From Bacillota bacterium (GTDB lineage: Bacteria; Bacillota; Clostridia; DSM-8532), in NCBI GenBank assembly GCA_023415825.1, contig JAEZJF010000013.1, positions 62,001 to 126,000 of the forward strand: 64,000 nucleotides of DNA. Direction: 5' to 3'. A program made the position numbers and the translations under genes. Below are positions 9,864 through 19,147 of the stretch, one piece after another (within the stretch, counting starts at the first letter, position 1; each line of letters begins with the position of its first letter). The notes beneath the pieces are model-generated. The model was not told the DNA's origin, searched no databases, and saw only the letters and a list, made by a program, of their open reading frames with translations.

Positions 9864-9965
9864 CTCCTCTTGACTCTAGCAGATGAAGTATGATCAAATT
9901 GAATTAGCGCTTTTTAAAACTTAAGTTAGCCACCCAATTTAAATTAATAAAGGCAGGTCATGGGT

Positions 9966-11456
9966 ATGGGAAAATACATTTTGGCATTGGATCAGGGAAC
10001 AACCAGCTCCAGAGCAATTTTGTTTGACGAGCATCAAAACATCATTCAAATGGCTCAAAAGGAATTCAAGCAGATTTATCCCAAACAGGGATGGGTTGAG
10101 CATGACCCCCTTGAAATTTACTCCTCTCAATATGCTGTAATGGTTGAGGTCATAGCCCAGAGCAACGTCGATATAAAGGATATCGCGGCAATTGGCATCA
10201 CCAACCAACGGGAAACCACAGTGCTGTGGGATAAAAACACCGGCCGCCCCATCTATAATGCCATTGTCTGGCAGTGCCGCCGTACAGCCAAGCTGGTGGA
10301 TGAACTTAAAAACCAGGGCTTGACCGAATATATTAAAGAAAACACAGGACTGATACCTGATGCTTATTTTTCTGCAACCAAGATCAAATGGATTCTGGAT
10401 CATGTAGAAGGTGCCCGGGAACGCGCCGAAAAAGGTGAAATCCTTTTTGGAACCATAGACACCTGGCTTCTCTGGAAACTGACGGGAGGAAAAGTCCATG
10501 TGACGGATTATACTAATGCTTCCCGTACTATGATTTACAATATAAAGACCTTGGAATGGGATGATACGCTTTTGAAAGCCTTGGATATTCCTAAGGCCAT
10601 ACTGCCCCGGGTATGCAATTCCAGCGAGGTCTATGGCTATACCGAGCTTCAAAATACGGAAATACCCATTGCCAGTATTGCCGGAGATCAGCAGGCGGCG
10701 TTATTCGGACAAACCTGCTTTTCAAGGGGTGAAGCAAAAAACACCTATGGAACAGGCTGTTTCCTCCTGATGAATACCGGAGATACACCCTATGTTAGTA
10801 AAAACGGACTTGTGACTTCCATCGCCATCGGAATTGACGGAAAAATTCAATACATGCTTGAAGGCAGTGTTTTTGTCGGAGGGGCGGTTATTCAGTGGAT
10901 ACGGGATGAACTGCGCTTCTTCAATGACAGCAGGGATGCTGAGTATTATTCAAAGAAAGTAAGCGACACAGGCGGTGTCTATATTGTCCCTGCATTTACA
11001 GGCCTTGGAGCGCCCTATTGGAATATGTATGCACGGGGCTGCATCATGGGTATTACCCGTGGAACAAAGCGGGAGCATATTATAAGAGCAGCCCAGGAAT
11101 CCATTGCCTATCAGAGCTATGATCTGGTGCAGGCCATGGAGAAGGATACAGGAATCGTGCTTTCCCAATTGAATGTGGATGGCGGCGCCAGCAGAGACGC
11201 ATTTCTGATGCAATTTCAGGCCGATATTCTCAATAAGCGTGTCCGTCGTCCCATGAACCAGGAAACTACGGCGTTGGGCGCGGCCTATCTTGCCGGATTA
11301 GCTGTGGGCGTCTGGAAGAGCAAAGACGAAATTAAGCAATTGCAGAATGGCGATGTAATCTTTACACCCCACATGGAGCAGGAGCAGTGTGATAGGTTGC
11401 TCCGGGGCTGGCACAAGGCCGTGGGCAGAAGCCTTGACTGGGAGGAAGATGAGTAA
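9966..11456 (+). CDS. glpK: Glycerol kinase
   Basis: 496 residues, standard length for GlpK, which makes sn-glycerol-3-phosphate from glycerol and ATP. The N-terminal phosphate-binding motif LALDQGTTSSRA, the GITNQRETT segment, the IVWQCRRT active-site region and the C-terminal DGGASRDAFLMQFQADIL FGGY signature are all present. The start at 9966 is preferred because AAAGGCAGG ends 8 bases before it; an in-frame ATG at 9960 is too close to that site. No GlpP-type terminator is visible in the 96-base gap after the DUF1667 gene, so it is probably read through from upstream or has a weak promoter. No glycerol facilitator gene is present in the window. Confidence 0.96.
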   Translation: MGKYILALDQGTTSSRAILFDEHQNIIQMAQKEFKQIYPKQGWVEHDPLEIYSSQYAVMVEVIAQSNVDIKDIAAIGITNQRETTVLWDKNTGRPIYNAIVWQCRRTAKLVDELKNQGLTEYIKENTGLIPDAYFSATKIKWILDHVEGARERAEKGEILFGTIDTWLLWKLTGGKVHVTDYTNASRTMIYNIKTLEWDDTLLKALDIPKAILPRVCNSSEVYGYTELQNTEIPIASIAGDQQAALFGQTCFSRGEAKNTYGTGCFLLMNTGDTPYVSKNGLVTSIAIGIDGKIQYMLEGSVFVGGAVIQWIRDELRFFNDSRDAEYYSKKVSDTGGVYIVPAFTGLGAPYWNMYARGCIMGITRGTKREHIIRAAQESIAYQSYDLVQAMEKDTGIVLSQLNVDGGASRDAFLMQFQADILNKRVRRPMNQETTALGAAYLAGLAVGVWKSKDEIKQLQNGDVIFTPHMEQEQCDRLLRGWHKAVGRSLDWEEDE

Positions 11457-11518
11457 GATATCAAGTGGCAGGACAAACGTCTGAGGAATAGCATATATTA
11501 TGACTTTTTATTAACAGG

Positions 11519-11785
11519 ATGTATGCTGTGGAGTGTATCGCGCTTTATGATTCGGGGAATTATGCCTACAGAGTCTGTCGAGTTTTTGAGCAAAGAGGCA
11601 TTGTATTTCAGGTCATTTCCACACCTTGCAAGGTGACGAAGACAGGGTGCGGCTATTGCCTTCTTTTTCCGATGGAGTACTTAAACCAAGTGGTCAATGT
11701 AAGCCATACCCTTGATTGCCCGGTAAGAGAAGCTTACCGTGTCGAGTTTGCTGGGGACCGGAAGAGCTATATAAAGATTATTTGA
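11519..11785 (+). CDS. DUF3343 small protein (putative Se/S-carrier-like)
   Basis: 88 residues. A short alpha/beta domain with a FEQRGIVFQVISTPCKVTKTGCGYCLLF segment matches the DUF3343 family, in which a Pro-containing loop and conserved cysteines occur and a sulfur or selenium carrier role has been proposed. The start is ATG 11519 with AGGA just upstream. It sits 60 bases after glpK and 18 bases before a CysQ-like gene, so it may be co-transcribed with the latter. Function not established. Confidence 0.65.
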   Translation: MYAVECIALYDSGNYAYRVCRVFEQRGIVFQVISTPCKVTKTGCGYCLLFPMEYLNQVVNVSHTLDCPVREAYRVEFAGDRKSYIKII

Positions 11786-11803
11786 TGAGGAGATGGAGCT
11801 TTT

Positions 11804-12580
11804 TTGGATACACAAGAAGTGCTCGGTACCATGAAAGAGCTTGCCATAAGGGCCGGAGAGGAGATACTAAAGTTTTACGGACAAGACATTGCCGTGAGCT
11901 ATAAGGAGGATCTTTCTCCTGTTACCGCCGCCGATAAAGCGGCTAATGATATCATTGTGAAGGGTCTTCATAACAAATATCCCAATATCTCTATAATGGC
12001 AGAAGAATCGGTGGATGAGCTCTCACGTGTGGAACAAAAGTATTGCTTTATTGTAGATCCTTTGGATGGAACCAAAGAGTTTATCAAAAAGAATGGGGAA
12101 TTCACCGTTAACATTGCTCTGGCAGAGGCCGGAAGGCCAATTGCAGGTGTTATTTATGTACCGGTGCTCAAGGAGTTGTATTTCGCGGCTCGGGGAATGG
12201 GCGCATGGTCCATCATAAAAGGACAGGAGGAACACCTTAAGGTTTCACATAGAGTTGGTGATCTCCGCCTGGCCAAAAGCCGCACCCATCAAGCTCCGGA
12301 GTTAGATAGGCTTATTGCGGCAAATCATATCACCCAGGTTGTTATTGCTGGAAGTGCCTATAAGGGGTGCCTTTTAGCCAGGGGAGATGTGGAGGTTTAT
12401 TATCGTTTTGGTCGCACAATGGAGTGGGATACGGCTGCTATGGAAATCCTTATAACCGAAGCAGGCGGATATTTCTCGGGCATGGACGGCAGGCCTTTCG
12501 CCTACAATAAAAGAAACGCCGAGAACCCCACAGGATTTTTCGCATTAAATAAAAAAGAGAACGCCTTAATTATGAAGTAG
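11804..12580 (+). CDS. cysQ: CysQ-like 3'(2'),5'-bisphosphate nucleotidase / inositol monophosphatase family
   Basis: 258 residues. The Mg-dependent phosphatase motifs are visible in order: SIMAEESVDE, FIVDPLDGTKEFI and the C-terminal EWDTAAMEI. DGTKEF rather than DGTTNF favours the CysQ branch, which hydrolyses adenosine 3',5'-bisphosphate left by sulfate assimilation, over inositol phosphatases. The start is a TTG at 11804 with GGAG 5 bases upstream. The gene ends 11 bases inside the convergent lipid kinase gene, so the two share their 3' ends. Substrate is inferred from motifs only. Confidence 0.85.
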   Translation: MDTQEVLGTMKELAIRAGEEILKFYGQDIAVSYKEDLSPVTAADKAANDIIVKGLHNKYPNISIMAEESVDELSRVEQKYCFIVDPLDGTKEFIKKNGEFTVNIALAEAGRPIAGVIYVPVLKELYFAARGMGAWSIIKGQEEHLKVSHRVGDLRLAKSRTHQAPELDRLIAANHITQVVIAGSAYKGCLLARGDVEVYYRFGRTMEWDTAAMEILITEAGGYFSGMDGRPFAYNKRNAENPTGFFALNKKENALIMK

Positions 12581-13460
12581 GAATAATGACCTTGAGTGAG
12601 CCAGGAAGAAGATCGATAGCTATTCGGGTCTCCTTGCTGATTTCTCCGTCAATGTTGACGGGAACAGGAAGCTGGCTCTCAATGAGTAGTTTGGTGCCTC
12701 TTGCCAGAGTAACTTCTTTTAGTGATTCGTGCCGTCCTTTTTGAAAAACGGGAAAGAATTTTAAAATTCTAAGTCGAGACATAGCATCCACCAGATAAAA
12801 ATCCAACAACCCATCATTCATTTCTGCCCGTGGAGCGGCCTTCATGCCACCACCATAATGAGAACCGTTGGCGAAAATAGACAATAAAACCTCCTTCTCA
12901 AAAGAAGGAGCGTCACCCATTATAAAACGAAGCTTGTATTTTTTAAGGCGGATCAGGCATGTGAGTACCCCAAGGATATAGGACATGGACCCTGAGATAA
13001 AGGGGTAGCGTTTAAAGATTTGGCCTTTTAGGACAACCTCCGCATCAAAGCCTATGGAAGCAATGTTAAGGAAATATTTATCATTCAGCTTTCCCAAATC
13101 AATCATGACGGAAGGAGAGAGCGGAAGGAGTTCAATGAGCTTAACAGGATCGGTGATGGTATAGAGTGATCGCACCGTATCGTTTCCGGAGCCGCAGGGG
13201 ATGATTCCAAGTTCAGTCTGGGAACCGGCCATACCGTTAAGCACCTCGTTTAGGGTACCATCCCCTCCCACTGAATAGAGACGAACCTCGTCGTAAGTTG
13301 AAATAGCCTCTTTTGCTAGAATCTGAGCATGGCCCGGTGCCTCGGTTATTTTGATCTCAAAGGTATGGGCAAAATTCTTAAAACGTGCAACAATCTTTTC
13401 CACCATCTGCAGTGCTTTACCCTTACCTGCTGTAGGATTCACAATAAAAACATGATGCAA
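12570..13460 (-). CDS. YegS/DgkB-type diacylglycerol (lipid) kinase family protein
   Basis: 296 residues with the DAGK catalytic fold. The N-terminus has VNPTAGKGKA, then SVGGDGTLNEVLNGM and GIIPCGSGNDTVRSL, which form the nucleotide and catalytic site of this family. The product probably phosphorylates diacylglycerol or a related lipid at the membrane face and recycles it into phosphatidate. The start is a TTG at 13460 with a GGTGA site about 8 bases upstream on the minus strand. It converges on, and overlaps by 11 bases, the CysQ-like gene. The exact lipid substrate is unknown. Confidence 0.88.
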   Translation of the reverse strand: MHHVFIVNPTAGKGKALQMVEKIVARFKNFAHTFEIKITEAPGHAQILAKEAISTYDEVRLYSVGGDGTLNEVLNGMAGSQTELGIIPCGSGNDTVRSLYTITDPVKLIELLPLSPSVMIDLGKLNDKYFLNIASIGFDAEVVLKGQIFKRYPFISGSMSYILGVLTCLIRLKKYKLRFIMGDAPSFEKEVLLSIFANGSHYGGGMKAAPRAEMNDGLLDFYLVDAMSRLRILKFFPVFQKGRHESLKEVTLARGTKLLIESQLPVPVNIDGEISKETRIAIDLLPGSLKVIIPTS

Positions 13461-13497
13461 AAATGATCACCACTATCTTCTTTTTAGCATACATCAT

Positions 13498-13527
13498 ATC
13501 ATAATTTACCCTGAATTCGCTAAACAA
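13498..13527 (-). promoter_or_regulatory. Possible promoter of the lipid kinase gene
   Basis: On the minus strand, TTGTTT (13522-13527) and TATGAT (13498-13503) are 18 bp apart and about 40 bases upstream of the start codon. Confidence 0.4.
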
Positions 13528-13607
13528 TCTTAAAATTTTCGCGAACAACCTATATACAATTACTGAAAATGAAAAAAGCGGGCGCCTGTATTCTGTGATC
13601 CTTAATA

Positions 13608-13637
13608 TTGAAGAGCCAATGTTTTTTATGCTATAAT
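13608..13637 (+). promoter_or_regulatory. Promoter of the pantothenate transport/kinase operon
   Basis: TTGAAG (13608-13613), 18 bp, and TATAAT (13632-13637) with a TGC extended -10 at 13629. The 100-base leader contains a short hairpin (CCGGT/ACCGG, about 13645-13667) with no T run and no riboswitch that I recognise. Confidence 0.55.
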
Positions 13638-13736
13638 TTTCTTGCCGGTATTTCTAAAGAAAACCGGACAAAATAAAAGTTTATACTCATTATTCGACTT
13701 ATATCCCATTTTGGGAATGAGAACGGAGGGAACAAA

Positions 13737-14333
13737 ATGAAAAACTCTTTAAGAAGCCCGAAGGGCTTAACCTTTCTTGGACTGATGCTTGCCATTACCA
13801 TCGTGTTGGACATTTCGCCGCTAGGCGTTATCCCGCTGGGAGCCATCAGTGCCACAATCATCCATATACCCACTATTATTACAGGCATTATATTGGGTCC
13901 CGTAGCAGGATTAATAATGGGTACATCGCTGGGAATCGTCGCTCTTATCCACGCCTTGACAAGACCTATGACCCTTTTGGATCCGTTGTTTATGAATCCT
14001 CTTGTTTCAGTTTTGCCAAGAATGTTTATCGGGGTGGTTGCTTATTACGCCTACTACCTATTGTCCAGGCTTTTTAAAAACGAATCGTTAAAGAAAACAG
14101 TAAGTACCTTTATTGCAGGAATGGTCGGAAGCCTCACAAATACGGCTTTGGTTTTTTTGATGCTCTATCTGGTTTATGCTCAGGATGTAGTCAGAATTAT
14201 GGGCGCATCATTTAAAGTGATCATTATAACTGTCTTTACGACCAATGCCATTGCCGAGGCACTGATATCCGGGTTTATTGTAATGCCCGTTGCTCTTGCG
14301 TATTTTAAATACCAAAAAACAAAACGGATTTAG
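13737..14333 (+). CDS. ECF transporter S component, probably for pantothenate
   Basis: 198 residues, almost entirely hydrophobic with about six membrane segments. It matches the size and pattern of the substrate-binding S subunits of energy-coupling-factor vitamin transporters, including an N-terminal segment LGLMLAITIVLDISPLGVIPLG and a small-residue-rich IITGIILGPVAGLIMGTSLG. The gene is 18 bases upstream of a type II pantothenate kinase, which points to pantothenate as cargo (PanT-like). It would use shared EcfA/EcfA'/EcfT modules encoded elsewhere. GGAGG lies about 9 bases before the ATG. Substrate is inferred from context alone. Confidence 0.8.
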   Translation: MKNSLRSPKGLTFLGLMLAITIVLDISPLGVIPLGAISATIIHIPTIITGIILGPVAGLIMGTSLGIVALIHALTRPMTLLDPLFMNPLVSVLPRMFIGVVAYYAYYLLSRLFKNESLKKTVSTFIAGMVGSLTNTALVFLMLYLVYAQDVVRIMGASFKVIIITVFTTNAIAEALISGFIVMPVALAYFKYQKTKRI

Positions 14334-14351
14334 GTTGGTGCAGTATAGATT

Positions 14352-15197
14352 ATGAACAAAATTGTAGGAATTGATATTGGGGGCAGTACCACAAAAATTG
14401 TAGGTTTACATGATGGAAAGCTTCTGGGGCCTTTTCTGGTAAAGGCAACTGATCCGGTCTCTTCTGTCTATGGCGCTTTTGGACGTTTCCTTACCGAGAA
14501 CCAAATGCATTTGTCCGATATTGAAAGGATTATGGTGACCGGTGTGGGGTCCACCTTCATCAATGAGAAAATTTTTGGTATTCCTACCTACAAGGTGGAT
14601 GAATTTTTGGCCATTGGCCTGGGAGGCTTGTTTTTAAGCAATCTGACAAAGGCAGTTATTGTGAGCATGGGGACCGGCACAGCTTTTGTACTGGCCGAAA
14701 AAGACCGAGCCAAACACTTGGGCGGAACCGGCATAGGAGGCGGAACCCTTCTGGGACTTTCCAACCGTATGCTCAATGTCCGGAATTTTGACGATATTGT
14801 TGAAATGGCCAAGGATGGGGATTTAAAACATATTGACCTGTCCATCGGCGATATTACCCATGATGAGCTGGTGGGGCTGCCGCCGGAGACCACGGCCTCC
14901 AATTTTGGTAAAATCATCGACCTGGCTACCAAAGCCGACGTGGCCCTGGGCATTATCAACTTGGTTTTCCAGACTATTGGAACCCTGGCCGTTTTCGCAG
15001 CACGAAATGAGAAAATAAGTGATGCGGTACTTATCGGTAATCTCACTAATGTCCCTCAGGCCAGAGAAGTGTTTGACAGCCTGGCTGAATTGTTCAAGGT
15101 TCAATTCCATTTACCGCCCCATGCCGAATTTGCCACAGCCATGGGAGCTGCGCTTATTAACACCCAGGGACATGACGCAAAGCCTATCACAAAGTAA
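14352..15197 (+). CDS. coaW: Type II pantothenate kinase
   Basis: 281 residues, an ASKHA-fold kinase that phosphorylates pantothenate in the first step of coenzyme A synthesis. VGIDIGGSTTKIVG at the N-terminus is the phosphate-binding loop, VSMGTGTAF and GGTGIGGGTLLGLS are the substrate and nucleotide loops typical of the eukaryote-like type II enzymes found in Staphylococcus and some Clostridia. It follows the ECF S component and is followed by a good terminator, so the two genes form a salvage operon: uptake followed by metabolic trapping. Confidence 0.9.
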   Translation: MNKIVGIDIGGSTTKIVGLHDGKLLGPFLVKATDPVSSVYGAFGRFLTENQMHLSDIERIMVTGVGSTFINEKIFGIPTYKVDEFLAIGLGGLFLSNLTKAVIVSMGTGTAFVLAEKDRAKHLGGTGIGGGTLLGLSNRMLNVRNFDDIVEMAKDGDLKHIDLSIGDITHDELVGLPPETTASNFGKIIDLATKADVALGIINLVFQTIGTLAVFAARNEKISDAVLIGNLTNVPQAREVFDSLAELFKVQFHLPPHAEFATAMGAALINTQGHDAKPITK

Positions 15198-15248
15198 GCG
15201 AGGTATGCGTCATGGGTCACTCAAAGCTTGTTACTGCGTAATAAATGA

Positions 15249-15279
15249 GAGCAGCCTTCAACGGTTGCTCTTTTTTATT
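15249..15279 (+). terminator. Terminator after coaW
   Basis: GAGCAGCC (15249-15256) pairs with GGTTGCTC (15263-15270) around a 6-base loop, followed by TTTTTT from 15271. Confidence 0.85.
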
Positions 15280-15414
15280 GCTATTAAAAGCTTGTGTTCA
15301 ACTTTATGATAATCTATAATTTATCTACCGGAATGATATTTTCTTCACGGCTTTTTTGACTTGATCATAATGTGTATAATTATAGGTAAACTGGCTGATC
15401 GACAGGTGAAAAAT

Positions 15415-16137
15415 ATGCTCAAATGGTATGAAGAAGCAAAATCGATAGCTGATCGCGACCCGGCCGCCCGCAGTGTGTGGCAGGTTGCTTTGCAGTACCC
15501 AGGTTATAAGGCTTTGCGCATGTATAGGAAAGCCCACTGGTTCCAAAGGCATGGGATGTTTTTTATCGCCCGGGCTATTTCTCAATGGGCCCGCCACAGA
15601 ACCGGTATTGAAATTCACCCCGGAGCGACCATTGGAAAATGCCTGTTTATTGATCATGGTATGGGCGTAGTCATTGGTGAAACTGCGGAGATTGGCGACT
15701 ACTGCACCGTCTACCATGGTGTAACCCTTGGGGGAACCGGAAAAGATAAAGGCAAACGTCATCCAACTGTAGGCAACAATGTTCTTATCAGCGCAGGCGC
15801 CAAGATTTTAGGTCCTTTTAAAGTAGGGGACAATGCCAAAATTGGTGCCAATGCGGTTGTGCTAACCGAGGTTGATGCGGATACCACGGTTGTAGGTGTG
15901 CCCGGAAGGGCCGTAAAACGCGGGGGCGAAAGGATCAGGCAGAGCTTTGAGCTAGATCAGATACATACTCCGGATCCTGTTTCCCAGGAGTTCTGCAGAA
16001 TCCGCGGAGAAATGGATAAACTCAAGCATGAGCTTGCAGCTTATGAGAAGATATTTGAAAGCATCAAAGACAGGTTATATCCTGATATGAAGTGTAATGA
16101 TAATGAAGATACCTCTGAACAGCAGAAGAAGGAGTAA
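15415..16137 (+). CDS. cysE: Serine O-acetyltransferase
   Basis: 240 residues. It transfers acetyl from acetyl-CoA to L-serine, the first step of cysteine synthesis. The left-handed beta-helix with hexapeptide repeats is visible from IEIHPGATIGKCLFIDHG through VGDNAKIGANAVV, including the DHGMGVVIGETAEIGD and TLGGTGK catalytic/acetyl-CoA segments. The N-terminal helical domain is short, as in the epsC-type enzymes of Bacillota. The start at 15415 is chosen over an in-frame TTG at 15361 because AGGTG lies 6 bases upstream and a TATAAT box (15375-15380) occupies the extra upstream stretch. It is 4 bases upstream of cysS. No T-box leader is seen. Confidence 0.93.
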   Translation: MLKWYEEAKSIADRDPAARSVWQVALQYPGYKALRMYRKAHWFQRHGMFFIARAISQWARHRTGIEIHPGATIGKCLFIDHGMGVVIGETAEIGDYCTVYHGVTLGGTGKDKGKRHPTVGNNVLISAGAKILGPFKVGDNAKIGANAVVLTEVDADTTVVGVPGRAVKRGGERIRQSFELDQIHTPDPVSQEFCRIRGEMDKLKHELAAYEKIFESIKDRLYPDMKCNDNEDTSEQQKKE

Positions 16138-16141
16138 CGCT

Positions 16142-17527
16142 ATGAAACTTTATAATACATTGACCCGTCAAAAGGAAGAATTTGTTCCCTTAAATCCAGG
16201 GAAGGTCGCCATGTACTCCTGCGGTCCTACGGTTTATAATTACGCCCATATCGGAAACCTGAGGACCTATGTATTTATGGATATTTTGCGGAGAGTTTTA
16301 AAATATAATGATTTTAAGCTTATGCACACCATGAATATCACAGATGTAGGCCATTTGGTCTCCGATGAAGATGAAGGCGAAGATAAAATGATCAAGGGGG
16401 CCAGAGAACAGAAGAAGACGCCTTGGGAAATTGCCGCCCATTATACCGATATCTTTATGAAGGATATTGCCGCTTTGAATATTGATAAGCCTGAGATTGT
16501 TCCAAAGGCTACCGACCACATTCAAGAAATGATAAGGTTTGTCGAGGGTCTTTTGGAGAAAGGCTATGCCTATGAAACCAGTGACGGCATCTATTTTGAC
16601 ATATCAAAGTTCGAGGAATATGGAAAGCTGTCCCGGCTGAATCTGGAAGATCAAATAGCTGGTGCCAGGGTTGAAGTCAATGATGAAAAACGCCATCCTG
16701 CAGATTTTGCTCTCTGGAAAAAAGCTCCTAAGGAGCATATTATGCAATGGGAAAGCCCCTGGGGTATGGGATATCCGGGTTGGCATATTGAATGCTCAGC
16801 CATGGGGAGAAAGTATTTAGGTGACCGATTTGATATCCACACAGGTGGCGTGGATCATATTCCCGTCCACCATGAGAATGAAATTGCCCAGTCAGAGGCA
16901 CTCATAGGCAGGCCTGCAGTCAATTACTGGTTACATGGCGAGTTTATGATGGTCAATAATGGAAAGATGTCCAAGAGCCTGGGCAACACCTATACCATTT
17001 CAGATCTTCGAGAGAAAGGCTTTAATCCTCTTGCTTTTCGGTATATGTGCCTAAATGCCCATTACAGAAACAAGCTTAATTTCACATGGGAGGTTATGCA
17101 AGCCTCACAGGTATCCTACGATCGGTTTGTTGAAGGAGCGCTATTACACAAGAAGGGCTCTGCCATTATTGCGCAGGATGTCATTGATGCTTTCTTAGCT
17201 GATTTTGAAGAGGCGATAAATGACGATTTAAATATTCCCAAGGCACTTGGTGTGGCGTGGAATGTGGTCAGATATCCGGATAAATCAAAACAAATCTATG
17301 ATTTAATACTTAAAATGGATACCATCTTCGGACTGGATATTGAAGCAAGTGAACAAAAGGATGAAGCACTTGAACTGGATGCTGCTGTAGAAGCGCTTGT
17401 CAATGAAAGACAGCAAGCCCGTAAGGACAAAAACTGGAAGCGCTCTGACGAAATCCGCGATAAGCTCAAAGAGATGGGTATTGAGCTCCAGGATACTCCC
17501 CAGGGCGTAAAATGGAAAAAGATTTAA
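16142..17527 (+). CDS. cysS: Cysteinyl-tRNA synthetase
   Basis: 461 residues, standard length. The class I motifs are present: CGPTVYNYAHIGN with the HIGH variant and a zinc-binding cysteine, WHIECSAM with the next zinc cysteine, HHENEIAQSEA, and the KMSKS motif in NGKMSKSLGN. The C-terminal DALR-type helical domain is recognisable. The start is the ATG at 16142 with AGAAGGAG upstream; the longer frame reaching into cysE is not needed. Pairing with cysE couples cysteine synthesis to its charging on tRNA. Confidence 0.97.
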   Translation: MKLYNTLTRQKEEFVPLNPGKVAMYSCGPTVYNYAHIGNLRTYVFMDILRRVLKYNDFKLMHTMNITDVGHLVSDEDEGEDKMIKGAREQKKTPWEIAAHYTDIFMKDIAALNIDKPEIVPKATDHIQEMIRFVEGLLEKGYAYETSDGIYFDISKFEEYGKLSRLNLEDQIAGARVEVNDEKRHPADFALWKKAPKEHIMQWESPWGMGYPGWHIECSAMGRKYLGDRFDIHTGGVDHIPVHHENEIAQSEALIGRPAVNYWLHGEFMMVNNGKMSKSLGNTYTISDLREKGFNPLAFRYMCLNAHYRNKLNFTWEVMQASQVSYDRFVEGALLHKKGSAIIAQDVIDAFLADFEEAINDDLNIPKALGVAWNVVRYPDKSKQIYDLILKMDTIFGLDIEASEQKDEALELDAAVEALVNERQQARKDKNWKRSDEIRDKLKEMGIELQDTPQGVKWKKI

Positions 17528-17560
17528 GTTTTCACTCAAAAGAGTTTACAGTAGAAAAAA

Positions 17561-17635
17561 ATGGGTATCTATACCCGTAGATGCATAGATAGATTCTGCT
17601 GAAGCAACTGCTTGCAGCAGAATCATAGATACCAT
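17561..17635 (+). other. Large imperfect hairpin and 14-bp palindrome upstream of radA
   Basis: GATTCTGCTG (17592-17601) pairs with CAGCAGAATC (17615-17624), with AAGC/GCTT inside. Outside it, ATGGGTATCTAT (17561-17572) pairs with ATAGATACCAT (17625-17635) apart from one bulged G. The outer left arm is also part of a dyad, GGGTAT-CT-ATACCC (17563-17576). There is no T run after the structure, so a terminator for cysS is unlikely. Confidence 0.6.
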
Positions 17636-17659
17636 GTTTGATAAGGGGACAGGAGAGAA

Positions 17660-19024
17660 ATGGCGAGGCTTCGCAATAAGTATGTCTGCAGTGAGTGTGG
17701 TTATGAGAGCAGTGGCTGGATGGGGAAATGTCCTTCCTGCCTGAAATGGAACACCCTCATTGAGGAAGTGTTTGAGGATAGCCCTCAGACCTTGGCTAAA
17801 ACACTGGCAATGCCATTACCCACCCCAGTTTCTCTGTCCGAGATTGAGATTCTTGAAACATCCAGAATCAAAACAGGAAGTGTTGAGCTTGACCGTGTAT
17901 TGGGAGGGGGTCTTGTGCCCGCCTCTCTTATTCTTGTGGGAGGAGATCCTGGTATCGGCAAGTCCACCCTGATCTTGCAGGTATGTGCAAGGATTGCCCA
18001 AACAAAACGGGTTCTTTATGTTTCGGGTGAGGAATCTGTTGGGCAAATCAAGCTTCGCGCCGATCGTCTTGGAGCTGTGAGCTCCAATGTCTACATGGTT
18101 TCAGAGACATCCTTTGAGAGGATAGAAGCCATCATTGAAAAAGAGAAACCGGATTTTGTAGTCATAGATTCCATTCAAACTGTTTTCACCGAGAAATTGT
18201 CTTCAGCCCCCGGCAGTGTCAGCCAGGTCAGGGATGTGACGGGCCAGCTCTTGCGAATATCCAAGAAAAATGGCGTTACAGTATTTGTGGTAGGACATGT
18301 CACCAAAGAGGGAGCCATCGCCGGGCCAAGAGTCTTGGAGCATATGGTGGATACGGTTCTCTATTTTGAAGGGGAACGCCATCAGGACTTTCGTGTGCTG
18401 CGGGCAGTCAAAAATCGCTTTGGCTCCACCAATGAAATCGGAATTTTTGAAATGGGTGCCACAGGACTTATAGATGTGGCCAACCCCTCTTCACTTATGT
18501 TGGAGGGCAGAAGCCGTGATCAGGCAGGCTCAGCCGTTGTAGGCCTTGTGGAGGGGACTCGCCCCATGCTGGTCGAAGTACAGGCTCTTGTTTGTGCTAC
18601 CAGCTTTGGAATGCCCCGAAGGCAAGCTACGGGTATGGATTACAACCGATTATCCATGCTCATGGCTGTATTGGAGAAAAAAGTGGGCATGCAGCTTCAT
18701 GCCTTCGATGCCTATCTAAATGTGGCAGGGGGCTTTACATTGGACGAGACGGCTGCTGATTTAGGTGTTGTGATGGCTATAGCATCGAGCTTTAAAAACA
18801 AGCCCATTGATGGTTCCACCGTGCTCTTCGGTGAGGTGGGCTTAACGGGAGAGGTGCGCTCGGTGAGCCAAATGGACAAGCGTATAACCGAGAGCTTGCG
18901 CTTGGGTTTCAAGCGGTGTATCGTCCCTAATTTGGGGAGAAATGTCGCTTCCGGCCAAACAAAAGAAATTGAAATTATCTCGGTATCGACTGTAGAACAA
19001 GCCCTTGAGGCGGTTTTTCAGTAA
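17660..19024 (+). CDS. radA: DNA repair protein RadA (Sms)
   Basis: 454 residues. It is a hexameric RecA-like ATPase that helps branch migration in recombinational repair. The N-terminal zinc finger CSECGYESSGWMGKCPSC, Walker A in GGDPGIGKST (about residues 95-104), the RadA-specific KNRFGSTNEIG motif and the C-terminal Lon-protease-like domain with no obvious catalytic use are all present. AGGAGAG precedes the ATG. It is followed by disA; RadA and DisA are neighbours and partners in many Bacillota, where RadA limits c-di-AMP synthesis by DisA. Confidence 0.97.
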   Translation: MARLRNKYVCSECGYESSGWMGKCPSCLKWNTLIEEVFEDSPQTLAKTLAMPLPTPVSLSEIEILETSRIKTGSVELDRVLGGGLVPASLILVGGDPGIGKSTLILQVCARIAQTKRVLYVSGEESVGQIKLRADRLGAVSSNVYMVSETSFERIEAIIEKEKPDFVVIDSIQTVFTEKLSSAPGSVSQVRDVTGQLLRISKKNGVTVFVVGHVTKEGAIAGPRVLEHMVDTVLYFEGERHQDFRVLRAVKNRFGSTNEIGIFEMGATGLIDVANPSSLMLEGRSRDQAGSAVVGLVEGTRPMLVEVQALVCATSFGMPRRQATGMDYNRLSMLMAVLEKKVGMQLHAFDAYLNVAGGFTLDETAADLGVVMAIASSFKNKPIDGSTVLFGEVGLTGEVRSVSQMDKRITESLRLGFKRCIVPNLGRNVASGQTKEIEIISVSTVEQALEAVFQ

Positions 19025-19147
19025 GAACCTGGTAGTATACTCTTGGAAGCTGGAGCTTCCTTAGAAACTTATTCCTAATACAATAAATAAGATATAATAT
19101 ATCCTTTTGACCTCAGTAAACTTGTTATGACCAAGAGGTGGAATTGC

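Noticed and set aside
15280..15414. T-box leader for cysE-cysS
   Set aside because: No T-box sequence or specifier-loop structure can be seen; the gap is short.
17561..17635. Terminator for cysS
   Set aside because: Strong stem but no T tract follows.
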